64,000 nt of DNA, from positions 6,578 through 70,577 of the forward strand of contig CAVJHK010000004.1 of assembly GCA_963649295.1 (NCBI GenBank), read 5' to 3'. This stretch comes from RGIG3528 sp963649295 (GTDB lineage: Bacteria > Bacillota > Clostridia > Lachnospirales > Lachnospiraceae). This document shows, one piece after another, positions 15,951-24,970 of the stretch (position 1 is its first letter; every line of letters begins with the position of its first letter). The notes beneath the pieces were generated by a model, which was not told the DNA's origin, made no database searches, and saw only the letters and a list, made by a program, of their open reading frames with translations. The translations under genes and the position numbers were made by a program.

Positions 15951-18515
15951 ATGAAAAAAAGGATAATAATTTATACTGCTATACTTTTCGGAAGTGCTCT
16001 TTTTATATGCCTTTTGGTATTTGCGACAGGATTTTTCGGAATCAACAAGACAAAATATACATATGAAAGCGATTACCGGGTAACGGAGAATGGTGACATC
16101 GAAAAGAGCGCAGCGGATGTCGTAATTTCCGAAAGCGACAACAAGATTCTTTATATAAATCCGACGACAATGAACATAACGCTTTATGACAAAAATACGG
16201 AAAATAAAATTTACGGATTTTCGGAAAAAGCGGAAACGGAAGCGGATAAGTCTCTCTTAATCGTAAATTATGTGGGAGAAGACAATACGTTTCATGAATG
16301 GACATCTTATAAACAGGTTACGGAAAACGATTCGTTTACGCTTAAATATATTGAAAACGGCGTCCGTATAAGTATGGAATTTAATGAAGGCGCAAGCGAA
16401 AGATTTTATGAATATTTGCCGGAAAAAATGTCAATTGAACATTATGAGATGTTTGTAAACGGTCTTGTTACAGCGTCAGAAGACGGAAAAATCACTGAAA
16501 GCACGGCCAAAAAATATAAGCAAACGCTTTCACTTGTTTACAAAAAGAGTAAAAAGGACAACTGCTACAATTGCACATATGTGGGAAATCCGCCTGTTTC
16601 CGCATGCAGGCAGTTAATCGAAATGGCGGATATAGTGGGATATACAAAGGAAATGCTTCTTCTTGACGCCGAAACCTTCGGTTTTACGGTTGAGTTTGAA
16701 GAACCGGCGGTATTTGACATAACGCTTGATATTTGTCTTGACGATGACGCCCTTGTTGCGGTAATTCCGGCCGATTTGATCGCAAGCGAAAACGATTATT
16801 ATACGATCACAAATATCGAAGTTTTGCCGAATTTGGGCACTATCGACAAAAAAGACGTTACGGAAGGATATTTGCTTGTTCCGGACGGCTCCGGCGCGCT
16901 TATGAAAATGAACACTTATAACGCAAAGGTGCCGGATTATGTGAGAGCAGTTTACAATAACGATTGGTATAAGGATTACCGTTATATTCCGGAATACGAG
17001 ACGGAGCTTATGATGCCGGTGTTCGGAATGATATATGACGAAGGCGCATTTTCTTCCTACGGAATAATGGGAATAATCGAGAGCGGAGCGGATTATGCAT
17101 ATATTGAGGCAATGCTTGCGGCAAGTGACGAAAATTCATCAGGAAGATTATTCAACAAGGTTTATGCGACATATGACGTGTCCCAATATGAATGGGTGCC
17201 TGTATTCGGAGAATTTGCGGATAATACGAGCACATATCTTTCGATTTCCGAGCAAACAAAAGAAAATTTCTCGGTTCGTTATATGTTTTACGGCGAAAAC
17301 GTAAGCTATTACAATATGGCACTCGATTACGGAGATTATATTTTTGGGGAAGAGTGTGCGGGTATTTACAATACGGAAGCAAAACTGTTTCTTGAATTTT
17401 ACGGAACGGTATCGGTAACGGAGCGTATTGCCGGGATTCCCTACAACAGCCGTTATTCGATGACGGAATATACGGAAGTCTTAGGAGTTTTAAAGGATCT
17501 TCAAATAACAAATTGCAATGTTTCCTATCTCGGCGCATTTGACGGCGGAAAAAACAATATGCTGATGCGGCGCGGAAAACTTGAGAGTGAAAACGGCACC
17601 CGGGATGAATTTGATGAAATGTGTGAATATATTAAAAATTCGGAGTCAACGCTTTTCCTCGGGACCGATTTTATGAGAGTCTGGGATACAACGGGAAACG
17701 GATTTGTCAGAAAAGTGCATGCGGACAGCGATTATACCAAAAACACGTTTACGGTATACGGAACGGATACATCAAAAGGAAAAGCCGTGGAAAATAAGCT
17801 TACGTATATGATGTTAAAGCCCACATATCTTCTTGATACGGTAAAGGATTTCTTAAAGAAAACCGATGCAAAAGATGCAAATTATTTTGTTGCGTCACTC
17901 GGAAGCGATTATTATGCGGATTACGGAAGGAATTATATTTCGCCCACCGAAGCGCAGATGTATGTGGATGCGGCGCTTACGGAGCTTGCAAATTCTCACA
18001 AAACGGCACTTATGTCACCGAGAGCGGATAAGTTCAAATACGGAACAGTGCTTACGGATATCCCACGGAATTCATCCGAATATGCGGTATTTTATTGTAC
18101 GATTCCGTTTATGCAGCTTGTGTTAAACGGAAGGACGGAATATACGGGAGTTACTGTAAACAATAATTCCATGGATTATGATTATTATGTGATGCAGGCT
18201 TTGGAAACCGGCTCGGAGCTTAAGTTTACGCTTACGGGAAAGAGCGTCGATATTCTTCGGGATACCGAATATTCGCATCTTTATTCGGTTGAATACGGCT
18301 TGATTTCCGACGATATGAAGAAAGCGATAAAGTCGTATACTGAGGCAATGAATGAAATCGGAACAACGTGCATTACAAATCATATGGTTTTGACGGAAAA
18401 TATATTTTTGACGGAATATGAAACACATGCAAAGCTTTACACAAACTATAACGGAATCGACGAAACAATAGACGGACTTACGATTCCGGCATACGGATAT
18501 GTGGTGGTGAAGTGA
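15951..18515 (+). CDS. DUF5696-like membrane-anchored extracellular protein, possible glycan-binding or glycosidase fold
   Basis: The 854-residue protein has an N-terminal membrane anchor (about 5-27) and a large extracellular body. Its first half is beta-rich; about residues 480-760 look like an alpha/beta barrel (TNCNVSYLGAFDGGKNN; KDANYFVASLGSDYYADYG), and acidic residues are frequent. Length, layout and neighbours match the DUF5696 proteins found in Firmicutes sugar-uptake clusters. A barrel after a beta-sandwich recalls large glycoside hydrolases, but no family signature or catalytic pair can be assigned by eye. It starts 8 bp after the Yip1-like gene with GGAGACGGT upstream and overlaps the next permease by 1 nt. 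It is the least understood part of this locus. Confidence 0.7.
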   Translation: MKKRIIIYTAILFGSALFICLLVFATGFFGINKTKYTYESDYRVTENGDIEKSAADVVISESDNKILYINPTTMNITLYDKNTENKIYGFSEKAETEADKSLLIVNYVGEDNTFHEWTSYKQVTENDSFTLKYIENGVRISMEFNEGASERFYEYLPEKMSIEHYEMFVNGLVTASEDGKITESTAKKYKQTLSLVYKKSKKDNCYNCTYVGNPPVSACRQLIEMADIVGYTKEMLLLDAETFGFTVEFEEPAVFDITLDICLDDDALVAVIPADLIASENDYYTITNIEVLPNLGTIDKKDVTEGYLLVPDGSGALMKMNTYNAKVPDYVRAVYNNDWYKDYRYIPEYETELMMPVFGMIYDEGAFSSYGIMGIIESGADYAYIEAMLAASDENSSGRLFNKVYATYDVSQYEWVPVFGEFADNTSTYLSISEQTKENFSVRYMFYGENVSYYNMALDYGDYIFGEECAGIYNTEAKLFLEFYGTVSVTERIAGIPYNSRYSMTEYTEVLGVLKDLQITNCNVSYLGAFDGGKNNMLMRRGKLESENGTRDEFDEMCEYIKNSESTLFLGTDFMRVWDTTGNGFVRKVHADSDYTKNTFTVYGTDTSKGKAVENKLTYMMLKPTYLLDTVKDFLKKTDAKDANYFVASLGSDYYADYGRNYISPTEAQMYVDAALTELANSHKTALMSPRADKFKYGTVLTDIPRNSSEYAVFYCTIPFMQLVLNGRTEYTGVTVNNNSMDYDYYVMQALETGSELKFTLTGKSVDILRDTEYSHLYSVEYGLISDDMKKAIKSYTEAMNEIGTTCITNHMVLTENIFLTEYETHAKLYTNYNGIDETIDGLTIPAYGYVVVK

Positions 18516-19405
18516 TGAAAATAAAGTATAAAAACAAAAGAAAATTGTGCGGATTTATGTATACGGTTCCGTGGATTATCGGATTCGTGATGTTTTTTGC
18601 CGTACCTATCATAAAAACAATCCGGTGGTCGTTCAATACCGTCGGCGTCAACGACAACGGCGGAATGTCACTTAACTGGAACGGAATAAACAACTATATA
18701 TCGCTTTTTACGGAACAGGTTGCGTCGGGCTCAAAGACATTTTTGCAGGTTTTTGTAAACGAAAACACAAATATGCTCATAAATGCGCCGATAATCGTTA
18801 TTTTCAGCCTTTTTCTTGCAATACTCGCAAATATGAAATTTAAAGGGCAGGGAATTGTGAGAACAATATTCTTTTTGCCCATAGTACTCGGTGTCGACGT
18901 AATTGCGGATCTGATTACGGTATCGACGGGCGGAGACCTTGTAACAAGGGGCACGGGACTTTTTTCGCAGTCGCTTGCGACGGTGCTTTTGCTTCGCTAT
19001 ACTTCCGTGAGTCAGGATATAATAATTACGATTACGAGCTATGTGGACAATATTTTTGAACTCATATCCGAGGCGGGCGTGCAAACGCTTATTTACCTTG
19101 CCGGACTTCAGTCCATAAGCCCGAGCCTCTATGAAGTGGCAAAGATAGAAGGCGCAACCGCCTATGAATCCTTTTGGAAGGTTACAATTCCGATGATCGG
19201 GAATATCACGATGTTTGTTGTGATTTATACGGTCGTGGATCTGTTTCTGGAGTCGTCGATTGCGTCAGAAGTATACAGATTTGCATTTACTAAGAGCAGG
19301 ATAGGAATTGCGTCGGCGTTGTCCGTAGTTTATATGTTTAATGTTCTTTTGTGCCTCGCAATCATACTTCTTGTCGCAAGAAAGGCGGTGAAGAAGGATG
19401 TTTAG
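18515..19405 (+). CDS. Sugar ABC transporter permease, UgpA/LplB type (pair 2)
   Basis: A 296-residue permease with six membrane helices; the EAA loop is YEVAKIEGATAYESFWKVTI, preceded by the typical YLAGLQSISPSL. A long extracellular loop after helix 1 is seen at about residues 40-80. The ATG at 18515 shares its A with the upstream TGA; a GTG one codon earlier is also possible. This is the second MalF-type permease in the same gene string, so the locus encodes either two importers or one with alternative membrane parts. Confidence 0.92.
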   Translation: MKIKYKNKRKLCGFMYTVPWIIGFVMFFAVPIIKTIRWSFNTVGVNDNGGMSLNWNGINNYISLFTEQVASGSKTFLQVFVNENTNMLINAPIIVIFSLFLAILANMKFKGQGIVRTIFFLPIVLGVDVIADLITVSTGGDLVTRGTGLFSQSLATVLLLRYTSVSQDIIITITSYVDNIFELISEAGVQTLIYLAGLQSISPSLYEVAKIEGATAYESFWKVTIPMIGNITMFVVIYTVVDLFLESSIASEVYRFAFTKSRIGIASALSVVYMFNVLLCLAIILLVARKAVKKDV

Positions 19406-20369
19406 AAAAAAGAAAAAATTAAACAGACCCCAAAAGCCTTTTAAGGTTGTGGCAAAGAAAACAATTTCCGGTATATTTTTCGGAATAATGATTGCGGGAA
19501 TGTGCTTTACGATGCTTTATCCGATAATAAAGCTTTTTCCGAACGTTTTTTCGGACCTTACCGATCTCGGAAATCCCGACGTTATCTGGATACCGGTAAA
19601 AAAGTCAAACATAAGCTTTCTTGCGGCATGGCGTTTTATGATGAAGGAAGGGTGGATGACTATAGCAAAGACGATTCTTTATGCGGCATCGATTACCGTA
19701 ATTCAGATATTTATGTCGGCGATGGTCGGATATGCTATTGCAAGAGTAAAATTCCCGGGCTCTAATGTGATATTTATCCTAGTGCTTTTTGTTTTTCTTG
19801 TTCCCCCGCAGGCATTATTACTTTCGCAATACATTCATTTTCAGCACTTTTGGCTTTTCGGAAAAACGATAAATATAATAAATAAGCCCATTACGCTCTA
19901 TCTGCTTGCTTTTTTTGGGTTTGGAACAAACCAGAGCCTGTTTGTGTTTGTGTTCAGACAGTTTTTTAAGAATACGCCGCGTGAACTTGAAGAGGCGGCG
20001 CTTATTGACGGATGCGGATTCAACAAGACTTATTTTAAAATAATGCTTCCGAATGCGAAGCCCGCAATAGCGACGGTTGCCGTGCTCGGATTTGTATGGA
20101 ATTATGCGGATACATATTATACGGGATATTTTCACCAGGACGGGCCGTATCTTGCATATATTCTTAAAACTGCATTTCAGTCGGCGCAGCAGCAATATGT
20201 TACAAATGCCATTATGACCTGGTATAAGCTGCCGATTGCGAATGCGTTTGCGTTTGATGCGGTAAAGCAGGCGGGCGCAATAATTTATATGATACCTTTG
20301 CTTATATTCTATTTTCTAACACAGCATTTGCTCGTCGAAAACGTGGAGAATGCGGGTATTGTGGGATAA
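19398..20369 (+). CDS. Sugar ABC transporter permease, UgpE/LplC type (pair 2)
   Basis: A 323-residue permease with a basic N-terminus and six membrane helices. The EAA loop is EEAALIDGCGFNKTYFKIML. The gene overlaps its partner by 8 nt, with GAAGAAGG serving as ribosome site inside the upstream gene. Between helices 3 and 4 it carries a somewhat longer loop (HFQHFWLFGKTINIINKP). The last codons (VENAGIVG) are partly duplicated in the downstream spacer. Confidence 0.92.
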   Translation: MFRKKKKLNRPQKPFKVVAKKTISGIFFGIMIAGMCFTMLYPIIKLFPNVFSDLTDLGNPDVIWIPVKKSNISFLAAWRFMMKEGWMTIAKTILYAASITVIQIFMSAMVGYAIARVKFPGSNVIFILVLFVFLVPPQALLLSQYIHFQHFWLFGKTINIINKPITLYLLAFFGFGTNQSLFVFVFRQFFKNTPRELEEAALIDGCGFNKTYFKIMLPNAKPAIATVAVLGFVWNYADTYYTGYFHQDGPYLAYILKTAFQSAQQQYVTNAIMTWYKLPIANAFAFDAVKQAGAIIYMIPLLIFYFLTQHLLVENVENAGIVG

Positions 20370-20414
20370 ATTAAGAATTTGAAAGCTTGGAGAATGTGGG
20401 TATCATAGAATAAA
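20344..20414 (+). repeat. Degenerate duplication of the permease 3' end
   Basis: The last 27 nt of the permease gene with its stop (20344-20370) recur at 20388-20414 with about 21 matching positions. The second copy would encode LENVGIIE and a stop instead of VENAGIVG and a stop. It looks like a local duplication or the scar of a deleted permease copy. Confidence 0.45.
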
Positions 20415-20441
20415 ACAGGGATATAATAAAAGGGGAAATTT

Positions 20442-22016
20442 ATGCGGGATTTAAAAAAAATTTTGATTTTTATATCGGTGCTTTTAATCGGTGTTTTTGC
20501 GGGATGCGGTGAAACGGGGACAGAACCGCAGGATGAAAATAAGGAAACATATGTTACCGCAAGTCCTATTGCAGCCGCAACCGTAACACCGGAACCGACC
20601 CGGGAGGTATATGTGAAATATTCACTCATAAAAGTTGACGAAACGAAGACTTATCAGGAATGGGAAAGCTTCGGCGGAAGCGGATGCTGGTGGTCGCAAT
20701 ATGTCGGAAACTGGGACGAAAAGAACGATTTTTCTGCAGTAACTCCACGTGACGACATTGCGACGCTTCTGTTTGACAAAGTAAACGGCATAGGTCTTAA
20801 TTGTTACCGCTACAATATCGGTGCGGGATCTCGGGATACGGGAAAAGGAAATTATTCCGATATCCACAGACGCACGGAAAGCTTTGAAGTGTCAAAGGGG
20901 GTTTATGACTGGGATAAGGATGCGGCAGCCGTTTGGTTTATGACACGTGCGGACGAGCTTATGGGAGACGATTCGAACGTGATACTTTTTTGCAACAGCC
21001 CACTCGAACGTCTCACAAAGAACGGAACGGCACAAAGTACGGCAAATACCGATACAAATATTTCGAAAGAAAATTATGCCGAATTTGCCGCATACTGTTT
21101 TGATGTGGCGGAGCATTTTATTGAGCAAGGCATAAACGTAACCGAAATTTCGCCGATTAATGAGCCCCAATGGGACTGGACTCCGGGAAATCAGGAAGGG
21201 ATGCATTTGTCTACGGAAAATGTTGTGGGAATTCTTGAAGCCTTTGTGACCGAAATAAAAGAAAGACCGGCGCTCGCACATGTTAAAATTTCCGGCCCCG
21301 AAAGCGGAGAATGGGGGACAAAAACCCGTGAATACATAAATGCTATAATGCAAAGCGAAATTTTAAAGAATTATTTTGATGCGATTGACTGCCATTCGTA
21401 CTGGACAACCACAGAAACAAAGACATCGTTTGCAAATTGGATTAAGTTGAATTATCCCGATTTAAAGCTCCATATGTCCGAATGGTGTGAAATGGTAAAC
21501 GGCAGTGACTATACGATGGATTCTGCGTTTAATATGGCAGACTGCATTATGGATGACCTCAAAATTTTAAATGTAACAAGCTGGCAGTATTGGGTACTTG
21601 TAAGTCCGGGCGGATACAGGGACGGGCTTATTCATGTGAACGAAAGTGCCGAAGCTTACCGCGCAAACAGAAGACTTTGGACTCTCGGCAATTTTTCAAA
21701 ATTTATAAAAAGCGGTTATGTAAGGGTGGACATTAGGACACCTTATTCCGATATATATAATTTGAAGAGCGTTGCTTTTACGGGAACAAATGAACTCGGC
21801 GAAAAGGAAACTGTTGCGGTATTTACAAACGAGGAAGATTTAAAGACGGTAAGAGCAAATCTTACGACTGAAAATGCTTATAATTATTATGAAGTTTATA
21901 CGACAACGCTTGAAAAGGATTTGGAATGTACGGCTAAGGGCGAATATAATGCGGACACCGTGATCCAAATAGAAGCACAGTCCGTAACGACAATTGTTTT
22001 TACACAAAAAAATTGA
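20442..22016 (+). CDS. GH30-family glycoside hydrolase lipoprotein (possible endo-beta-1,6-galactanase)
   Basis: The 524-residue protein has a lipoprotein signal (lipobox GVFAGCG), a short linker and a catalytic barrel. WESFGGSGCWWSQYVGNW opens it, as in family 30. INEPQW supplies the probable acid/base (E241) and LHMSEWCEM the probable nucleophile (E347); a beta-sandwich follows from about residue 425, as expected. Family 30 enzymes cut beta-linked glucosyl, xylosyl, fucosyl or galactosyl chains. The NEPQWDW/QEG neighbourhood and the GH35 gene nearby favour a beta-1,6-galactanase-like activity, which is an inference. AAGGGG precedes the ATG. Lipid anchoring places the enzyme beside the importers. 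Confidence 0.85.
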   Translation: MRDLKKILIFISVLLIGVFAGCGETGTEPQDENKETYVTASPIAAATVTPEPTREVYVKYSLIKVDETKTYQEWESFGGSGCWWSQYVGNWDEKNDFSAVTPRDDIATLLFDKVNGIGLNCYRYNIGAGSRDTGKGNYSDIHRRTESFEVSKGVYDWDKDAAAVWFMTRADELMGDDSNVILFCNSPLERLTKNGTAQSTANTDTNISKENYAEFAAYCFDVAEHFIEQGINVTEISPINEPQWDWTPGNQEGMHLSTENVVGILEAFVTEIKERPALAHVKISGPESGEWGTKTREYINAIMQSEILKNYFDAIDCHSYWTTTETKTSFANWIKLNYPDLKLHMSEWCEMVNGSDYTMDSAFNMADCIMDDLKILNVTSWQYWVLVSPGGYRDGLIHVNESAEAYRANRRLWTLGNFSKFIKSGYVRVDIRTPYSDIYNLKSVAFTGTNELGEKETVAVFTNEEDLKTVRANLTTENAYNYYEVYTTTLEKDLECTAKGEYNADTVIQIEAQSVTTIVFTQKN

Positions 22017-22059
22017 GACGGACAGTTGTATTTATATAAAAAATACGATAATAAAAATT

Positions 22060-22085
22060 GTACCGTTAAAAGGTACGGGTAACGG
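22060..22085 (+). promoter_or_regulatory. Two interlocking inverted repeats in the lacI-family gene leader
   Basis: GTACC (22060-22064) pairs with GGTAC (22072-22076), and CCGTTA (22063-22068) pairs with TAACGG (22080-22085). The pairs overlap, so only one can form in RNA. The element ends 10 nt before the ATG; it may equally be a DNA operator for autoregulation. A weak promoter-like pair TTGTAT (22026) and TAATAA (22049) lies upstream. Confidence 0.35.
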
Positions 22086-22095
22086 CAGGTAAAAC

Positions 22096-23124
22096 ATGGC
22101 AACCATTAAAGACATTGCGGAAAAGGCGGGAGTTTCGGTCACAACGGTTTCGAGAGTTTTGAATATGGACGAAACTCTTAACGTAAGTGATGAAACGAGA
22201 GCAAATATTTTCGGAATTGCGGAAGAGCTTGAATATGTTCCGAGAAAGAGCAGAAAAAACGCATCGGATAATTCAAATCCGAGTGAAATCGCGCTTGTAT
22301 ACTGGTATGATACGGAAAAAGAAGTGGAAGATCCGTATTATCTTTCCATAAGGCTTGCGATAGAAGAAAAAGCCCGCGAATACGGATATCGAATTCATAC
22401 GGTAAATGCGGGGCACTTGGAAAACCTTGAGCTCACGGAATGCGGCGTTTTGATTCTCGGGCGCCTCGAAGACGAATTGATTTCAAAAATCAAACTTAAT
22501 TACGAAAATATAATAATTATCGACAATGATTTTATGGCACGCGACTTTGACCATGTAGGATGTGATTTCGGAAGTGCAACTTTTGATGTACTTAATTATT
22601 TATACTCTCTTGGGCACAGAAAAATCGCGCACCTCGGCGGAGCACCCTTTAATCCGAATCAAAATCCGTCGGATTTTCGTGATGCGAGAATTACGGCATA
22701 TGAAAATTTTATGATGAAAAAGGGAATTTATGACGAAAAGTTTGTTTTTTCGGTTCCCGAATTTTCGCTTAAAAATGCTTATAAAAAAGTGCTTTTTGAG
22801 CTTACTCACGGAAATATTCCGACTGCGATAATGTCAAGCAATGACACTATGGCGATAGGCGCATACAGAGCTGTTTCGGAAGCGGGACTCAAAATTCCTG
22901 AGGACATAAGCATAATCAGCTTTAACGATATTCCGAATGCAAAATATATGATTCCGGCGCTCACAACCGTCAGAATACCCACAAAATTTATAGGTTATGC
23001 GGCGGTTGATTTGATGCTTGAAAAATTGAAAGGCACACGCGATTATACGAAAGTGGTTTTGCTGCATTCCATACTTAAGATAAGAAACAGCTCAGGTCCC
23101 GCAAAAGTTACTGACGAATCCTGA
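22096..23124 (+). CDS. LacI/GalR-family transcriptional regulator
   Basis: A 342-residue repressor with a classic N-terminal helix-turn-helix (MATIKDIAEKAGVSVTTVSR, then VLNMDETLNVSDETR) and a periplasmic-binding-like sensor domain from about residue 65. The helix-turn-helix and following linker resemble the EbgR/galactose-type subgroup. It is placed between the GH30 and GH35 genes and probably governs the locus, answering to a galactoside released by the hydrolases. The ribosome site is weak (CAGGT), and two overlapping inverted repeats lie just upstream, which suggests control of its own expression. Confidence 0.92.
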   Translation: MATIKDIAEKAGVSVTTVSRVLNMDETLNVSDETRANIFGIAEELEYVPRKSRKNASDNSNPSEIALVYWYDTEKEVEDPYYLSIRLAIEEKAREYGYRIHTVNAGHLENLELTECGVLILGRLEDELISKIKLNYENIIIIDNDFMARDFDHVGCDFGSATFDVLNYLYSLGHRKIAHLGGAPFNPNQNPSDFRDARITAYENFMMKKGIYDEKFVFSVPEFSLKNAYKKVLFELTHGNIPTAIMSSNDTMAIGAYRAVSEAGLKIPEDISIISFNDIPNAKYMIPALTTVRIPTKFIGYAAVDLMLEKLKGTRDYTKVVLLHSILKIRNSSGPAKVTDES

Positions 23125-23172
23125 CGGGAATTTGCGCAAGCAAGACTTGACAGGAATTTGAGCAGACGAGAC
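23122..23172 (+). repeat. Two tandem 25-bp degenerate repeats after the lacI-family gene
   Basis: The unit starting TGACGGGAATTTG at 23122 recurs from 23148 as TGACAGGAATTTG, with about 20 of 25 positions shared. The first copy begins at the regulator's stop codon. A third partial motif, GAGACCAAA, occurs twice immediately after. Confidence 0.4.
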
Positions 23173-23203
23173 CAAAAGAGACCAAAGCAAAAAGAGGATT
23201 AAA

Positions 23204-24967
23204 ATGGGAAGTTTTGAAATTAAGGAAGAATTTTATTTAAACGGTCAAAAATTTAAAATTATTTCGGGTGCGATGCATTATTTCAGGGTTGTTCCCGAAT
23301 ATTGGCGTGACAGGCTTGAAAAAATCAAAGCTCTCGGATGCAATACGGTAGAAACATATGTTGCATGGAATATGCATGAACGTGCAAAGGGCAAGTTTGA
23401 TTTTACGGACATTTGTGACATAAAAAGATTTATAGAAACGGCAGCTGAGCTCGGGCTTTATGTGATAGTGAGGCCGTCGCCTTATATATGTGCCGAGTGG
23501 GAGCTCGGCGGACTTCCCGCATGGCTTTTAAAAGAAGAGAATATGCGCTTCAGGAGCAATTATGCACCTTTTTTATGTCATGTAGACGAATATTATAAAG
23601 AGCTTTTTAAGATTCTTACGCCGCTTCAAATCACAAACGGCGGACCCATAATTATGTTTCAGGTTGAAAACGAGTACGGAGCATACGGGGAAGATACAGA
23701 ATATCTCACGGCAATTCGCGATATGATGGTTAAATATGGTATAAATGTGCCCTTTGTCACATCCGACGGACCATGGGACGATTATCTTTCGTGCGGAGAA
23801 CTTCCGGGAGTCCTTCAAACGGCGAATTTCGGCTCAAAATCAAATGAGCAATTTAAAATTCTTCAAAGTAAAATCGGGGATAAAAAGCCGCTTATGTGCA
23901 TGGAATTCTGGGTAGGCTGGTTTGACGCATGGGGTGACAAAATTCATCATACGGAAGATCCCGAAAAGCATGCTGCGGATCTTGACGATATTTTAAAGAA
24001 CGGCAGCGTAAATATTTATATGGCGCACGGCGGCACAAATTTCGGCTTTATGAACGGCGCAAATTATTATGATTATATAACTCCGGATGTCACATCTTAC
24101 GATTATGACGCACTCATAACGGAAGACGGTGAAATTACAGAAAAATACAAGGCTTTCCAAAGGGTGATTTCAAAGTATAATAAGATTCCGGAAGTTAAAT
24201 TTACGACTGCAATAAAGAAAAAGGCATACGGTGAAATAAAGCTTTCCGGGACAAAAAGCCTTGAAGGTGCGCTTGAAACAATAAGCACTCCCGTAAATAC
24301 GCATTATCCGGTTTCGATGGAAAAGCTCGGACAAAATTACGGATATGTGCTCTATAAAGCAAAACTCGTAAAGGATAAGGAAATCAATAAGCTCCGCCTT
24401 GTGGGAGCGGCAGACCGCGCCAAAATTTATCTTGACGGAAAAGAAATACTCACGCTTTATGACAGGGAACTGCTTACAGAACACAAATTTGAAGAGACAA
24501 AGAAGGGAACAAGCCTCAATATTCTTGTCGAAAACATGGGCCGCGTGAATTATGGCTATATGATGGAGCACCAGCGTAAAGGAATCGACGGCGCAATACT
24601 CATAAACGGTCATCAGCATTATGATATAACGGAATATCCGATTCCGCTTGACAATACAGATAAGCTTGAATTTAACGAAAATCCGGAAGACCTGCATACT
24701 TTTAATGAGCCCGCATTTTATAAATTTGATTTTGATGTTCGGGAAAAATGTGATACCTTTTTGGATACGGAAGGCTTCGGGAAAGGAGTTGTATTTATAA
24801 ACGGCTTTAACCTCGGGCGTTTCTGGGAGGTCGGACCCCAAAAAACGCTTTATATTCCGGCACCTCTTCTCAAAATCGGCAAAAATGAGATAATTGTATT
24901 TGAAACGGAAGGAATTGCGAAGGATAAAATTAATCTTGTGGAAAGACCGATTTTGTGTAAAAATTGA
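23204..24967 (+). CDS. GH35 beta-galactosidase
   Basis: The 587-residue enzyme begins FYLNGQKFKIISGAMHYFRV, the hallmark of family 35, and has QVENEYG with the acid/base E157 and CMEFWVGWFDAWG with the nucleophile E234. AHGGTNFGFMNGA is also conserved. C-terminal beta-sandwich domains follow (about 380-587). There is no signal peptide, so it is intracellular and should remove terminal beta-galactosyl residues from imported oligosaccharides. AAGAGG precedes the ATG. It lies downstream of the LacI-type gene and 3 bp before the polymerase gene, so it may head a run reaching rlmH. Confidence 0.95.
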   Translation: MGSFEIKEEFYLNGQKFKIISGAMHYFRVVPEYWRDRLEKIKALGCNTVETYVAWNMHERAKGKFDFTDICDIKRFIETAAELGLYVIVRPSPYICAEWELGGLPAWLLKEENMRFRSNYAPFLCHVDEYYKELFKILTPLQITNGGPIIMFQVENEYGAYGEDTEYLTAIRDMMVKYGINVPFVTSDGPWDDYLSCGELPGVLQTANFGSKSNEQFKILQSKIGDKKPLMCMEFWVGWFDAWGDKIHHTEDPEKHAADLDDILKNGSVNIYMAHGGTNFGFMNGANYYDYITPDVTSYDYDALITEDGEITEKYKAFQRVISKYNKIPEVKFTTAIKKKAYGEIKLSGTKSLEGALETISTPVNTHYPVSMEKLGQNYGYVLYKAKLVKDKEINKLRLVGAADRAKIYLDGKEILTLYDRELLTEHKFEETKKGTSLNILVENMGRVNYGYMMEHQRKGIDGAILINGHQHYDITEYPIPLDNTDKLEFNENPEDLHTFNEPAFYKFDFDVREKCDTFLDTEGFGKGVVFINGFNLGRFWEVGPQKTLYIPAPLLKIGKNEIIVFETEGIAKDKINLVERPILCKN

Positions 24968-24970
24968 TGC

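Noticed and set aside
23148..23153. TTGACA in the spacer before the beta-galactosidase gene
   Set aside because: No -10-like hexamer lies 16-18 nt downstream; it is also part of the tandem repeat, so no promoter was called.
24170..24841. 223-residue minus-strand frame opposite the beta-galactosidase
   Set aside because: Antisense to a well-supported enzyme, with shadow-like composition and no family pattern.
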